Assembly: GCF_024347075.1 (NCBI RefSeq) | Contig: NZ_AP024900.1 | Span: 2,356,001 to 2,420,000, forward strand | Direction of reading: 5' to 3' | Length of the DNA: 64,000 nucleotides | Source: Vibrio rarus | GTDB taxonomy: Bacteria > Pseudomonadota > Gammaproteobacteria > Enterobacterales > Vibrionaceae | Part shown: piece after piece, positions 40,335 to 49,293 of the stretch | Numbering within the stretch: position 1 is the stretch's first letter | How the letters are laid out: each line of letters opens with the position of its first letter | Position numbers and translations under genes: made by a program | The notes under the pieces: model-generated | What the model was told of the DNA's origin: nothing | What the model saw: the letters and a program-made list of their open reading frames with translations, nothing else | Database searches by the model: none

Positions 40335-41054
40335 TTAAACAGTGCGCTTATATTTAATATCCCAAACACCATGACCTAAACGATGACCACGAGCTTCAAA
40401 CTTAGTCAGTGGGCGTTCATCAGGGCGAGGAATATAATCACCATCGGTGGCGATATTAGCAAAGCCTGGGGCTTGGTTCATGATTTCAATCATATGCTCA
40501 GCGTAGTTTTCCCAATCTGTTGCCATATGGAAAACGCCCGTGTCTAGCTGCAGTTTTTCACGCACCATTTCGGCAAATTCAAGCTGTACGATACGACGCT
40601 TATGGTGACGCTTTTTATGCCAAGGGTCAGGGAAGAACAATTGCAAGGTATGCAAACTAGCGTTAGGAATCATGTGCGCAAACACTTCAACCGCATCGTG
40701 GCACATAACACGCAAATTCGTTACGCCAGCATCACGCGCTAAGCCAAGGCAAGCACCCACACCTGGGCGGTGAACTTCAATACCAATAAAGTTTTTCTCA
40801 GGAGCGGCTTTTGCCATCTCAACCAGAGAAGTCCCCATACCAAAGCCAATCTCTAACACTACAGGATTGTTATTACCGAATACTTGTGCCCAATCTAGCA
40901 GTTGATTTTGGTAATCGATGCCCATTTTTGGCCAGCATTCATTCAAAGCGGCTTCCTGACCTTTAGTCAATCGACCTTCTCGACGCACAAAGCTGCGGAT
41001 TTTTCTCACCAGCTTGCCATCTTCGGTGTATTCGTTAGTCGTTACTTCGCTCAT
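40335..41054 (-). CDS. trmB: tRNA (guanine-N7-)-methyltransferase
   Basis: Methylates G46 of tRNA; 239 residues. Motifs: [16 protein letters not shown] (SAM), [34 protein letters not shown] (family signature) and [10 protein letters not shown]. It is divergent from mutY across 207 bases, the standard arrangement. Confidence 0.97.
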   Translation of the reverse strand: MSEVTTNEYTEDGKLVRKIRSFVRREGRLTKGQEAALNECWPKMGIDYQNQLLDWAQVFGNNNPVVLEIGFGMGTSLVEMAKAAPEKNFIGIEVHRPGVGACLGLARDAGVTNLRVMCHDAVEVFAHMIPNASLHTLQLFFPDPWHKKRHHKRRIVQLEFAEMVREKLQLDTGVFHMATDWENYAEHMIEIMNQAPGFANIATDGDYIPRPDERPLTKFEARGHRLGHGVWDIKYKRTV

Positions 41055-41261
41055 TCTGTTGCCTGTTCATCGATTAATCAAAGCGGGAATTATCCAAAGA
41101 AATCTTCATTACGCAAGTGCATAAGCCATTTCATAGCTAAATTATTCTAATTTCTCAGCATAATCGCCAAAGTTAGGCTTATTCAGTGCAACTCGATTTT
41201 ACTTCTCCCCACTATTATGGTGCAATTTCTAACCTTTTATGACTTAATTTCTGGGTTCTAA

Positions 41262-42314
41262 GTGACGCCATTCGCAAATAAAATACTTAATTGGTATCAA
41301 CAATACGGTCGCAAACACCTTCCCTGGCAACAACAAAAAACCGCCTATAAAGTATGGCTGTCTGAAATCATGTTGCAACAAACTCAGGTTGCCACTGTTA
41401 TCCCCTATTTTGAGCGTTTTATTACTCAATTCCCAGACGTTGACTCTTTAGCTAACGCGCACATAGATGAGGTATTGCACCTGTGGACAGGGCTTGGCTA
41501 CTATGCGCGAGCGCGTAATTTACATAAAACCGCGCACATTATTGCAAACCAATATCACGGTGAGTTTCCCTTAGAGATTACAGAGCTTAATGCCCTACCC
41601 GGCATTGGACGCTCCACCGCAGCGGCCATTTTATCCTCGGTATTTAAACAGCCCCACGCCATTCTTGATGGCAATGTAAAACGCGTTCTGGCGCGATGTA
41701 ATGCCATTGCAGGTTGGCCGGGGAAAAAAAGCGTCGAAAACCAACTATGGTCAGTGGCTACCGAACATACGCCCCAACAAAATGTCGATGATTACAATCA
41801 AGCCATGATGGATATGGGAGCGATGGTGTGCACTCGCAGTAAACCTAAGTGCTCATTATGCCCAGTAGCAGAACACTGCATCGCGTTAAAGCAGCAAGCG
41901 CAAACGGATTACCCAACCAAAAAACCTCGCAAAGAGAAGCCCACTAAAGAAACTTGGTTGGTGATTTTGCATTATCAAGGTGAGGTGTGGCTAGAGCAAA
42001 GACCTGCGGTGGGTATTTGGGGTGGACTGCACTGCTTCCCAGAACAGCCTAGCGCCGATATTGCCCCTTTTCTACAACAGTACCAGTGTAGTGAAACGGA
42101 AATTCGCCAAGGGAAAACATTAATTAGCTTCAAACATACTTTTAGTCATTACCATTTACACATCACACCTGTTTTAATAAACCTAACTCAGCGACCTAGC
42201 CTTATAATGGAACAAAGCCAAGGTCTTTGGTATAACTTGTCACAACCACAAAAACTTGGGCTGGCTGCACCGGTTAAGAACCTGTTAGCAAACCTTAAGT
42301 ATGATCTAACATAA
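41262..42314 (+). CDS. mutY: A/G-specific adenine glycosylase
   Basis: Base-excision repair glycosylase for A opposite 8-oxoG; 350 residues. HhH-GPD region [13 protein letters not shown], catalytic area [20 protein letters not shown], the 4Fe-4S cluster C-x6-C-x2-C-x5-C ([17 protein letters not shown]) and a C-terminal NUDIX-like domain. The start codon appears to be GTG (41262); no better ATG precedes the conserved region. It overlaps nothing and is 9 bases before yggX. Confidence 0.96.
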   Translation: MTPFANKILNWYQQYGRKHLPWQQQKTAYKVWLSEIMLQQTQVATVIPYFERFITQFPDVDSLANAHIDEVLHLWTGLGYYARARNLHKTAHIIANQYHGEFPLEITELNALPGIGRSTAAAILSSVFKQPHAILDGNVKRVLARCNAIAGWPGKKSVENQLWSVATEHTPQQNVDDYNQAMMDMGAMVCTRSKPKCSLCPVAEHCIALKQQAQTDYPTKKPRKEKPTKETWLVILHYQGEVWLEQRPAVGIWGGLHCFPEQPSADIAPFLQQYQCSETEIRQGKTLISFKHTFSHYHLHITPVLINLTQRPSLIMEQSQGLWYNLSQPQKLGLAAPVKNLLANLKYDLT

Positions 42315-42323
42315 GGAACACTC

Positions 42324-42596
42324 ATGAGCCGCACAGTATTTTGCGAGCATCTTAAAAAAGATGCAGATGGTCTGGATTTTCAACTTTACCCCGGTGAACT
42401 TGGCAAACGCATCTTTAATGGTATTTCCAAAGAAGCGTGGGCCATGTGGCAAAGTAAGCAAACCATGCTAATTAACGAGAAAAAGCTTAATATGATGGAC
42501 CCAGAACATCGAAAACTGCTTGAAACAGAAATGGTTAATTTTTTGTTTGAAGGTAAAGATGTCGTCATTGATGGTTACACACCACCAAGTCAGTAA
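42324..42596 (+). CDS. yggX: Fe(II)-trafficking protein YggX
   Basis: 90-residue protein with the conserved start [29 protein letters not shown] and the single conserved cysteine. It protects and repairs Fe-S clusters. Its position between mutY (an Fe-S enzyme) and mltC is conserved. Ends in a terminator. Confidence 0.97.
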   Translation: MSRTVFCEHLKKDADGLDFQLYPGELGKRIFNGISKEAWAMWQSKQTMLINEKKLNMMDPEHRKLLETEMVNFLFEGKDVVIDGYTPPSQ

Positions 42597-42602
42597 TAGT
42601 AT

Positions 42603-42630
42603 AGAGTGGCGTTTTAGCCACTCTTTTTTG
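42603..42630 (+). terminator. Terminator after yggX
   Basis: AGAGTGGC (42603-42610), loop GTTTTA, GCCACTCT (42617-42624), then T-run. Confidence 0.9.
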
Positions 42631-42643
42631 TTTGTGGATACCA

Positions 42644-43783
42644 ATGAAAAAGCTGCTTTATTTATTCCTTCCCTTAATACTAAGTGGTTGCAGTCGTGAA
42701 TTTGTCGAAAAGATATACGATGTCAATTACGAACCAACCAGTCGATTTGCCGCTCATAACCTAGCTCCAAAGCCCGGACAATTTGAAAAAGACACCGCGG
42801 CCCTAGACTCTTTAATCAACAGTTTTACTGGTGATATTGAGAAAAAATGGGGTAAAGATCAGGTCAAAGTGGCGGGTAAAAGTAACTATGTTAAGTACAT
42901 AGATAACTACGATAGTCGCGCCGAAGTGAACTTTTCTACAGGTAAAATCACCATAGAAACCGTTGCCACTAGTGAGGCGAAAGCGCATTTAAAGACCGCC
43001 ATTATCACCACATTATTAACCCCAGATGATCCTGCTCATGTGGATCTATTTTCATCTTCCAATATAAAGCTGGAAGGTGAACCCTTTTTATATCAACAAG
43101 TTGTGGATCAAGACGGCAAGCCCATCCAATGGAATTGGCGAGCAAGTCGCTTTGCTGACTACTTAATTGCCCATAAAATGAAAACTAGGAAAGTAGACTA
43201 TAAAATAGCCCACTATGTAGAAATACCTATGGTGTCTACGCACTCGGATGTACGCTCATATAAATACGCCAATATTGTACGTAAAGCCTCCCAGCGTTAC
43301 GGGATCCCAGAAGATCTTATCTATGCCATTATAAAAACAGAAAGCAGTTTCAACCCTTATGCCGTTAGTTGGGCTAACGCCTATGGACTGATGCAAGTGG
43401 TTCCTAAAACCGCTGGGGCAGATGTATTTAAACTGGTGAAGAAAAAATCCGGTATGCCCTCTCCTGAGTATCTGTTCAATCCAGAAAATAATATCGATGT
43501 GGGCACCGCTTACTTCTATATTCTGAAAACCCGATACCTGAAAAACATTCATAATTTCGTGTCTTTAGAGTATGCCATGATCTCAGCCTACAACGGCGGA
43601 ACGGGTGGCGTGCTGAATACCTTTGATAGAAATAGTCGAAATAATGCGCTAAAACACATCAATGCTTTGCAACCTAATCAAGTTTTTTGGGCCTTAACCC
43701 ATAAACATCGCAATATGGAATCGCGTCGCTATTTAGAGAAGGTGACAAAATTCAAACGTGAATTTAACCAAGGGAAGGGATAA
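42644..43783 (+). CDS. mltC: Membrane-bound lytic murein transglycosylase C
   Basis: Outer-membrane lipoprotein that cleaves peptidoglycan; 379 residues from ATG 42644. A TTG at 42632 is in frame, but the ATG directly opens the signal peptide MKKLLYLFLPLILSGC with the lipobox LSGC (Cys 16). After a DUF3393-type N-terminal domain the SLT domain shows AIIKTESSFNPYAVSWANAYGLMQVVPKTAG (catalytic Glu about 233) and AYNGGTGGVL. Confidence 0.96.
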   Translation: MKKLLYLFLPLILSGCSREFVEKIYDVNYEPTSRFAAHNLAPKPGQFEKDTAALDSLINSFTGDIEKKWGKDQVKVAGKSNYVKYIDNYDSRAEVNFSTGKITIETVATSEAKAHLKTAIITTLLTPDDPAHVDLFSSSNIKLEGEPFLYQQVVDQDGKPIQWNWRASRFADYLIAHKMKTRKVDYKIAHYVEIPMVSTHSDVRSYKYANIVRKASQRYGIPEDLIYAIIKTESSFNPYAVSWANAYGLMQVVPKTAGADVFKLVKKKSGMPSPEYLFNPENNIDVGTAYFYILKTRYLKNIHNFVSLEYAMISAYNGGTGGVLNTFDRNSRNNALKHINALQPNQVFWALTHKHRNMESRRYLEKVTKFKREFNQGKG

Positions 43784-43847
43784 TTTAACCAATATGGTTA
43801 AATTAAAAGCAAACAACACGTTTTTTTGAAAAAAATAAAAAAAGCAG

Positions 43848-43876
43848 TTGACGGATTTACGAAAAATGCGTTTAAT
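43848..43876 (+). promoter_or_regulatory. Promoter of tRNA unit 1
   Basis: TTGACG (43848-43853), 17-base spacer, TTTAAT (43871-43876), followed by a GC-rich discriminator (GCGCTCC) typical of stringently controlled stable-RNA promoters. Confidence 0.85.
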
Positions 43877-43887
43877 AGCGCTCCGTT

Positions 43888-43963
43888 GCCCGGATAGCTC
43901 AGTCGGTAGAGCAGAGGATTGAAAATCCTCGTGTCGGTGGTTCGATTCCGCCTCCGGGCACCA
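43888..43963 (+). tRNA. tRNA-Phe (GAA), copy 1
   Basis: 76 nt cloverleaf with encoded CCA; acceptor GCCCGGA/TCCGGGC, anticodon loop TTGAAAA. First gene of unit 1. Confidence 0.97.
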
Positions 43964-44016
43964 CAATTTGTTGTTGGTGTTCATAGAACGTCAGTGAAGC
44001 AAAAAGAATATAGTGT

Positions 44017-44092
<76 letters not shown>

Positions 44093-44099
44093 TTCTTTT

Positions 44100-44175
44100 G
44101 CCTCGATAGCTCAGTCGGTAGAGCAGAGGATTGAAAATCCTCGTGTCGGTGGTTCGATTCCGCCTCGAGGCACCA
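44100..44175 (+). tRNA. tRNA-Phe (GAA), variant acceptor stem
   Basis: Identical to the other tRNA-Phe copies except in the acceptor stem: GCCTCGA pairs with TCGAGGC instead of GCCCGGA with TCCGGGC. Two positions changed on each strand with pairing kept, so the molecule should fold normally. CCA is encoded. Confidence 0.96.
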
Positions 44176-44214
44176 TTATTTGGTGCGTAACACAATAAGT
44201 GTTGCTCAAATAAT

Positions 44215-44290
44215 TCCCCTTTAGTTCAGTTGGTAGAACGGCGGACTGTTAATCCGTATGTCGCAAGTTCAAGTCTTGCAAGGGGAGCCA
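44215..44290 (+). tRNA. tRNA-Asn (GTT), copy 1
   Basis: 76 nt, acceptor TCCCCTT/AAGGGGA, anticodon loop CTGTTAA, CCA encoded. Last gene of unit 1. Confidence 0.97.
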
Positions 44291-44295
44291 CATTA

Positions 44296-44328
44296 TAAGC
44301 CCTAGTCTTCGGACTGGGGCTTTTTTTT
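44296..44328 (+). terminator. Terminator of tRNA unit 1
   Basis: AGCCCTAGTC, TTCG tetraloop, GACTGGGGCT (one G-T pair), then T8. Confidence 0.93.
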
Positions 44329-44330
44329 AT

Positions 44331-44803
44331 CTGTCTATTTTCTCGAACTCACCCTCATAGACCCAGCCGCTTAACCCAACTTGCTCAATCCCCCCTCAAT
44401 TCCCCTTTCTATTCTCTGTTGCTGTTTTCATACCAATCACCCAAGAATAAGCCTATAAATCGCACTGCATCATATTTCCCTTTTCTTGATTGCCCTATGT
44501 AAAGTGACCGACTCAAATACTAACTCTGAGTAAATAACTCAAATTGTGCCACTACATTCATGATGAGAGTCCAAGCCGACCTCTTAGCACAACTGTTTTT
44601 GCAGCACTATTTGCCCTCAATGACCTCTAGTGATCCGTAAAAGCATAAAATTAGTCTCTTTCCCCTTTAACTGTAACACGCCATTCTCCCCTAAAATAAA
44701 TACGCAACTCGTTTGTAACTGGTGAAAAAACGACTCTTTTATACATAAAACATACTACTCGGCCTAGAATTTCGCCAAGTGGAACTTTTTTTGCATTTTT
44801 TTG
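44331..44803. other. Spacer between the two tRNA units
   Basis: About 470 bases with no supported gene. The only assignable element is the unit 2 promoter at its right end. A short ATACCAATCAC stretch near 44440 resembles the end of the dispersed inverted-end repeat, but the similarity does not continue. Confidence 0.6.
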
Positions 44804-44832
44804 TTGACGTGAAAAGGGAAAAACCGTTTAAT
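44804..44832 (+). promoter_or_regulatory. Promoter of tRNA unit 2
   Basis: TTGACG (44804-44809), 17-base spacer, TTTAAT (44827-44832), then a C-rich discriminator. The hexamers are the same as in the unit 1 promoter while the spacer differs. Confidence 0.85.
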
Positions 44833-44842
44833 ACCCCCCGTC

Positions 44843-44918
44843 GCCCGGATAGCTCAGTCGGTAGAGCAGAGGATTGAAAATCCTCGTGTCGGTGGTTCGA
44901 TTCCGCCTCCGGGCACCA
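44843..44918 (+). tRNA. tRNA-Phe (GAA), copy 3
   Basis: Same sequence as copy 1. First gene of unit 2. Confidence 0.97.
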
Positions 44919-44963
44919 CAATTTAATTGTTGGTGTCTTAGACATCAGTAAAGAATATAGTGT

Positions 44964-45039
<76 letters not shown>

Positions 45040-45060
45040 TTTATTTACTTTAAAAGTAAT

Positions 45061-45136
45061 TCCCCTTTAGTTCAGTTGGTAGAACGGCGGACTGTTAATC
45101 CGTATGTCGCAAGTTCAAGTCTTGCAAGGGGAGCCA
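45061..45136 (+). tRNA. tRNA-Asn (GTT), copy 2
   Basis: Same sequence as tRNA-Asn copy 1. Confidence 0.97.
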
Positions 45137-45216
45137 TATTTAAACTAGAGTTTAATGCTAACTGTATAGCAGACAGCAATGAAGTTTAGTTAGGTGTAGT
45201 GCCACGAATATAGTGT

Positions 45217-45292
<76 letters not shown>

Positions 45293-45310
45293 TTAATACT
45301 TAAAAGTAAT

Positions 45311-45386
45311 TCCCCTTTAGTTCAGTTGGTAGAACGGCGGACTGTTAATCCGTATGTCGCAAGTTCAAGTCTTGCAAGGGGAGCCA
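45311..45386 (+). tRNA. tRNA-Asn (GTT), copy 3
   Basis: Same sequence as the other tRNA-Asn copies. Last gene of unit 2. Confidence 0.97.
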
Positions 45387-45389
45387 CAT

Positions 45390-45422
45390 TATAAGCCCTA
45401 GTCTTCGGACTGGGGCTTTTTT
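45390..45422 (+). terminator. Terminator of tRNA unit 2
   Basis: Same hairpin as at unit 1 (AGCCCTAGTC-TTCG-GACTGGGGCT) with T6, consistent with the units having arisen by duplication. Confidence 0.93.
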
Positions 45423-45440
45423 GTATCCAAAAAGGCACCG

Positions 45441-45597
45441 ATACCAATCGTACTAAATAACGGGTCATTCTAGCTTGTTAAAATACTCGATAACGGCGTT
45501 AGAGTTTTTGATTGTAGAAGCTTATCGAAAAATTCTGCCTTGTTTTCGAGCATTTTTCCTACGCTATTTCTGATCACTTACTTAATGTCATTGGTAT
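45441..45597. repeat. Dispersed inverted-end repeat, copy B (157 bp)
   Basis: Closely similar to copy A at 33424-33594 along the whole length, with a short deletion in the middle. Starts ATACCAATCGTAC and ends ATTGGTAT, so the outer 8 bases form a perfect inverted repeat. Non-coding. Lies just after the tRNA terminator. Confidence 0.87.
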
Positions 45598-45813
45598 AAC
45601 CCGTCATCCGTCCTATCACAATGCCTGCTAACGATCTTAACCATTCCCCCTACAGCTATTCACTCCTCATTCCCTGTTTACCTTCATTATCTTCCAGCTG
45701 ATTTCATGTAATTTAATTACATATCATGCGGCAAGTAATTATTTTTGCCAATTTCAATATGCAAAACTTGCCAAATGTACCTTTATCGTCAAAAACTTCT
45801 TATTAAATATTAA

Positions 45814-45835
45814 TTTAGTGATCGCGATCACAGCA
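45814..45835 (+). promoter_or_regulatory. CRP-like site 1 upstream of mtlA
   Basis: AGTGATCGCGATCACA core, nearly the palindromic CRP consensus TGTGA-N6-TCACA. Confidence 0.75.
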
Positions 45836-45860
45836 AGAGTTGCACTGCGCAACTATTTTC

Positions 45861-45876
45861 TGTGACATACATCACC
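45861..45876 (+). promoter_or_regulatory. CRP-like site 2 upstream of mtlA
   Basis: TGTGA-CATACA-TCACC, nine of ten consensus core bases. Confidence 0.7.
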
Positions 45877-45933
45877 AATAGATGGTAATCATTATCACTT
45901 AGCTGTGCTTGTAATTTTTTGACAGGTGATTTC

Positions 45934-45949
45934 CGTGATAAGGATCACT
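45934..45949 (+). promoter_or_regulatory. CRP-like site 3 upstream of mtlA
   Basis: CGTGA-TAAGGA-TCACT, eight of ten core bases. Confidence 0.6.
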
Positions 45950-45976
45950 AGAAAATAAATACACTTCATTTTAGAA

Positions 45977-45992
45977 GGTGATCGAGATCGCA
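45977..45992 (+). promoter_or_regulatory. CRP-like site 4 upstream of mtlA
   Basis: GGTGA-TCGAGA-TCGCA, eight of ten core bases; nearest to the gene. Confidence 0.5.
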
Positions 45993-46000
45993 TTTTTTGG

Positions 46001-46041
46001 CTAACACATACCTTATTTCAATTATGTGTTAGATTTTTCTT
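46001..46041 (+). promoter_or_regulatory. Leader hairpin upstream of mtlA
   Basis: CTAACACATA (46001-46010) pairs perfectly with TATGTGTTAG (46023-46032), followed by ATTTTTCTT. If transcribed this could act as a weak attenuator or a structured 5' end. In V. cholerae an antisense RNA (MtlS) covers the mtlA 5' untranslated region; whether one is made here cannot be read from sequence. Confidence 0.45.
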
Positions 46042-46097
46042 AACGTTAAACATAACAGCAAAGCCATTTGGCTCTAATAATAAACGAGGTCCCCCTT

Positions 46098-47978
46098 ATG
46101 CTATCTCCCGAAGCGAAGATAAAAGTACAAAACTTTGGTCGTTTCCTCTCCAACATGGTTATGCCTAACATAGGTGCATTCATTGCTTGGGGTTTTATTA
46201 CCGCGCTCTTTATCCCTACAGGTTGGATACCTAACGAAAAGTTAGCCGCCATGGTGGGACCAATGATTACCTACCTATTACCACTATTGATTGGTTATAC
46301 CGGCGGTAAAATGGTGGGTGGTGAACGCGGAGCTGTTGTGGGCGCTATCACTACCATGGGTGTTATCGTTGGTACTGATATTCCAATGTTCATGGGGGCG
46401 ATGATTGTTGGCCCTCTTGGTGGCCTTGCCATTAAGAAATTTGATAACGCTGTTCACGGTAAAGTGAAGAGCGGCTTTGAAATGCTAGTGAATAACTTCT
46501 CTGCCGGTATCGTCGGTATGATTTGTGCCATTCTAGCCTTCTTAATTGTGGGTCCTGCAGTAAAAATGCTCTCCTCAGCTCTAGCAGCTGGTGTCGATGT
46601 CATGGTCAATGCAGGCTTGCTTCCTTTAGCCTCTATTTTTGTTGAACCTGCAAAAATCCTATTCCTTAACAATGCCATCAACCACGGTATTTTCACTCCG
46701 CTAGGCGTACAACAATCGGAAGAGCTAGGTCGTTCCATCTTCTTCTTAATTGAAGCAAACCCAGGCCCAGGTCTTGGTCTACTACTTGCTTACATGGTCT
46801 TTGGTAAAGGTAACGCTAAACAATCTGCGGCAGGCGCTTCTATTATCCACTTCTTCGGTGGTATCCATGAAATTTACTTCCCATATGTTCTAATGAATCC
46901 ACGCCTAATCCTTGCTGTTATTGCAGGTGGTATGACAGGCGTATTCACCAATGTCATGTTTAGCTCAGGTCTTATCTCTCCAGCATCTCCAGGCTCTATC
47001 TTTGCTGTACTGATTATGACACCTAAAGGTTCTTATGTTGGGGTAATCCTTTCGGTTATTGCTGCCACCTTAGTCTCTTTCATTGTTGCTTCACTGCTAA
47101 TGAAAACTCAGTCTCAAACAGATGACGAGGAAGACCTACTAGAAAAAGCGGCTAACCAAATGAAAGACATGAAAGCCTCTTCTAAAGGTCAAAGCACTGG
47201 TGAAGTAAACATGTCTGCGGTTCGCAACATCATCGTCGCCTGTGATGCGGGTATGGGTTCAAGTGCTATGGGTGCAGGACTGCTACGTAAAAAAGTAGAA
47301 GCTGCGGGTCTTGATATTTCTGTTACTAACCTTGCTATCAACAATCTGCCACAAGATGTTGATATTGTAGTGACTCATAAAGATCTCACGGACCGCGCAC
47401 GCTCAGTGGTAGAAAATGCTTATCATATTTCTCTATCAAACTTCCTAGACGGCGGCATCTACGACAACCTAGTTGCGCAGCTTGTTAATGCTCAACAAAC
47501 TACAGAAACAGCCACGCAATCTGCCGCACCTAAGCAATCGGCAACGTTAAGTTTATCTCAGGATAATATCTTTTTAGGCATGCAAGCTAACAGCAAAGAA
47601 GAAGTGATTAAATTTGCTGGAGAACAACTGGTTAAGCTTGGCAATGTTAGCCCTGAATACATTGATGGCATGTTAGCTCGTGAAGAGTTAGTTACCACCT
47701 ATCTAGGTGAGTCCATAGCCGTTCCTCACGGCACTATCGAAGCGAAGAAGTACGTGCAAAGCACGGGTATCGTATTTTGCCAATTCCCTGAGGGTATTCA
47801 GTGGGGCGAAGACGAAGATGATATTGCGAAGATGGTTATAGGCATCGCCGCTCAAGGTGATGAGCACATCCAAGTTATCACCGCTATCACAAATTCACTT
47901 GATGACGAACAAGCCATTGAACTGTTGAAAACAACATCTGATCCACAAGATGTTCTTAATATTCTCAACGGTAAGTAA
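46098..47978 (+). CDS. mtlA: PTS mannitol transporter EIICBA
   Basis: Takes up mannitol and phosphorylates it to mannitol-1-phosphate; 626 residues from ATG 46098, which has ACGAGGT 7 bases upstream (an in-frame TTG further up is not needed). The EIIC membrane domain (about 1-335) contains GGIHEIYFPYVLMNPRL. The EIIB domain has the phospho-cysteine in IVACDAGMGSSAMG (Cys about 382), and EIIA has the phospho-histidine in AVPHGTIEAK (His about 544), after a linker with Ala/Gln/Thr. All three domains are intact. Likely CRP-activated and MtlR-repressed. Confidence 0.97.
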   Translation: MLSPEAKIKVQNFGRFLSNMVMPNIGAFIAWGFITALFIPTGWIPNEKLAAMVGPMITYLLPLLIGYTGGKMVGGERGAVVGAITTMGVIVGTDIPMFMGAMIVGPLGGLAIKKFDNAVHGKVKSGFEMLVNNFSAGIVGMICAILAFLIVGPAVKMLSSALAAGVDVMVNAGLLPLASIFVEPAKILFLNNAINHGIFTPLGVQQSEELGRSIFFLIEANPGPGLGLLLAYMVFGKGNAKQSAAGASIIHFFGGIHEIYFPYVLMNPRLILAVIAGGMTGVFTNVMFSSGLISPASPGSIFAVLIMTPKGSYVGVILSVIAATLVSFIVASLLMKTQSQTDDEEDLLEKAANQMKDMKASSKGQSTGEVNMSAVRNIIVACDAGMGSSAMGAGLLRKKVEAAGLDISVTNLAINNLPQDVDIVVTHKDLTDRARSVVENAYHISLSNFLDGGIYDNLVAQLVNAQQTTETATQSAAPKQSATLSLSQDNIFLGMQANSKEEVIKFAGEQLVKLGNVSPEYIDGMLAREELVTTYLGESIAVPHGTIEAKKYVQSTGIVFCQFPEGIQWGEDEDDIAKMVIGIAAQGDEHIQVITAITNSLDDEQAIELLKTTSDPQDVLNILNGK

Positions 47979-48011
47979 CATTGCTGTGAGTCATGCTCCT
48001 AAGTAAGTGAC

Positions 48012-48052
48012 GAGGCCAGTTCCCCTAGTATTGCACTGGCCTCCTTTTTTAT
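48012..48052 (+). terminator. Hairpin between mtlA and mtlD
   Basis: GAGGCCAGT (48012-48020) and ACTGGCCTC (48035-48043), then C-T6-A-T5. This is a full terminator shape inside the operon, so it probably reduces mtlD relative to mtlA expression by partial read-through. Confidence 0.82.
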
Positions 48053-48081
48053 TTTTATTCATTTTATTGTTAGGTATTGTT

Positions 48082-49230
48082 ATGAAAGCTCTACATTTTG
48101 GTGCAGGCAACATAGGTCGCGGGTTTATTGGTAAATTGCTGTCAGATGCGGGTGTCGATGTAACATTTGCTGATGTCAATGAAACCGTTGTGAACGCGTT
48201 AATCGAACGCAATGCATACCCAGTGAAAGTTGTTGGCGCAGATTGCGTTGTCGAAACCGTTTCCAATGTTACCGCCGTCAACTCCACCAGCCCTGAAGTG
48301 ATCGCTTGCATTGCCGAATCCGACCTGTTGACGACAGCAGTAGGCCCTACCGTTCTAAAAATCATCGCTAAAACCGTCGCACAAGGCATTGAATTACGTT
48401 TCAGCCAAGGCAATGAAACACCTCTTAACATCATCGCCTGTGAAAACATGGTTCGTGGTACTAGCCAGCTTAAAGAAGCGGTATACCAGCACCTCAACGA
48501 CGCTGTAAAAGCCAAGACAGATCAATTAGTAGGCTTTGTCGACTCAGCCGTTGATCGCATTGTGCCACCAGCAGAGGCGGGTGAAACCGATCCTCTTGCC
48601 GTTACCGTTGAAACCTTCAGTGAATGGATTGTGGATCAGACACAATTTAAGGGCGAGATTCCCAACATTCCTGGCATGGAATGTACGGATAACCTAATGG
48701 CCTTTGTGGAACGCAAGTTATTCACCTTAAACACAGGTCACTTAATTACCGCATACCTTGGGGTACTTGCAGGCCATGAGACCATTAAAGACTCAATTGA
48801 AGATGACGCCATTCGCGCTGATGTAAAAGCGGCAATGGAAGAAAGTGGCGCGGTGCTTATTCGTCGTTACGGTTTTGATGCCAAAGCACATGCAGCTTAT
48901 ATTGAAAAAATTCTCGGTCGATTTGCCAATCCATACCTAAGAGATGAAGTGGATCGCGTGGGTCGTCAGCCAATTCGTAAGCTAAGTCCGCAAGATCGCC
49001 TAGTCAAACCTTTGAATGGTACGCTAGAATACAGCCTCGCTAACGAGCACTTGCTAAAAGGTATTGCTGCGGCATTCCATTATAAAAATGACGATGACCC
49101 GCAAGCCGTCGAACTGCAAGCCATGTTCGCAGAAAAAGGCTTTGCCGATACTCTCGCTCATTACTCTGAACTCGATGCTAACGCCGACGTCGTAGTACGA
49201 GCACAACAGGCTTACCTAGCGCTAAAATAA
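48082..49230 (+). CDS. mtlD: Mannitol-1-phosphate 5-dehydrogenase
   Basis: Oxidises mannitol-1-phosphate to fructose-6-phosphate; 382 residues from ATG 48082, the same as E. coli MtlD. The frame is open upstream into the mtlA-mtlD hairpin, but [20 protein letters not shown] is the canonical start with the NAD motif GxGxxGxG. Further motifs are [13 protein letters not shown] and [14 protein letters not shown]. It lies between mtlA and mtlR. Confidence 0.97.
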   Translation: MKALHFGAGNIGRGFIGKLLSDAGVDVTFADVNETVVNALIERNAYPVKVVGADCVVETVSNVTAVNSTSPEVIACIAESDLLTTAVGPTVLKIIAKTVAQGIELRFSQGNETPLNIIACENMVRGTSQLKEAVYQHLNDAVKAKTDQLVGFVDSAVDRIVPPAEAGETDPLAVTVETFSEWIVDQTQFKGEIPNIPGMECTDNLMAFVERKLFTLNTGHLITAYLGVLAGHETIKDSIEDDAIRADVKAAMEESGAVLIRRYGFDAKAHAAYIEKILGRFANPYLRDEVDRVGRQPIRKLSPQDRLVKPLNGTLEYSLANEHLLKGIAAAFHYKNDDDPQAVELQAMFAEKGFADTLAHYSELDANADVVVRAQQAYLALK

Positions 49231-49236
49231 CATCCG

Positions 49237-49266
49237 TTAAGGTGCCTATTACTGGGCACCTTTATT
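49237..49266 (+). terminator. Hairpin between mtlD and mtlR
   Basis: AAGGTGCC (49239-49246) and GGCACCTT (49255-49262), with a weak T-rich tail. Probable partial terminator. Confidence 0.6.
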
Positions 49267-49293
49267 CATTTTTATCATCCTATAAGTAGTTGT

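Larger units (their letters stand above)
45598..46097. other. mtlA upstream regulatory region
   Basis: 500 bases without a gene. The right two thirds carry four CRP-like palindromes and a leader hairpin, listed separately. The promoter hexamers themselves are not clear enough to place. Confidence 0.6.

Noticed and set aside
43733..43984. Minus-strand frame over the first tRNA-Phe, and its counterpart at 44739-44945
   Set aside because: Both are antisense readings of identical tRNA-Phe genes, which explains their shared peptide.
44430..44470. Further copy of the dispersed repeat
   Set aside because: Only ATACCAATCAC and a few bases match the end of the element; too short to claim.
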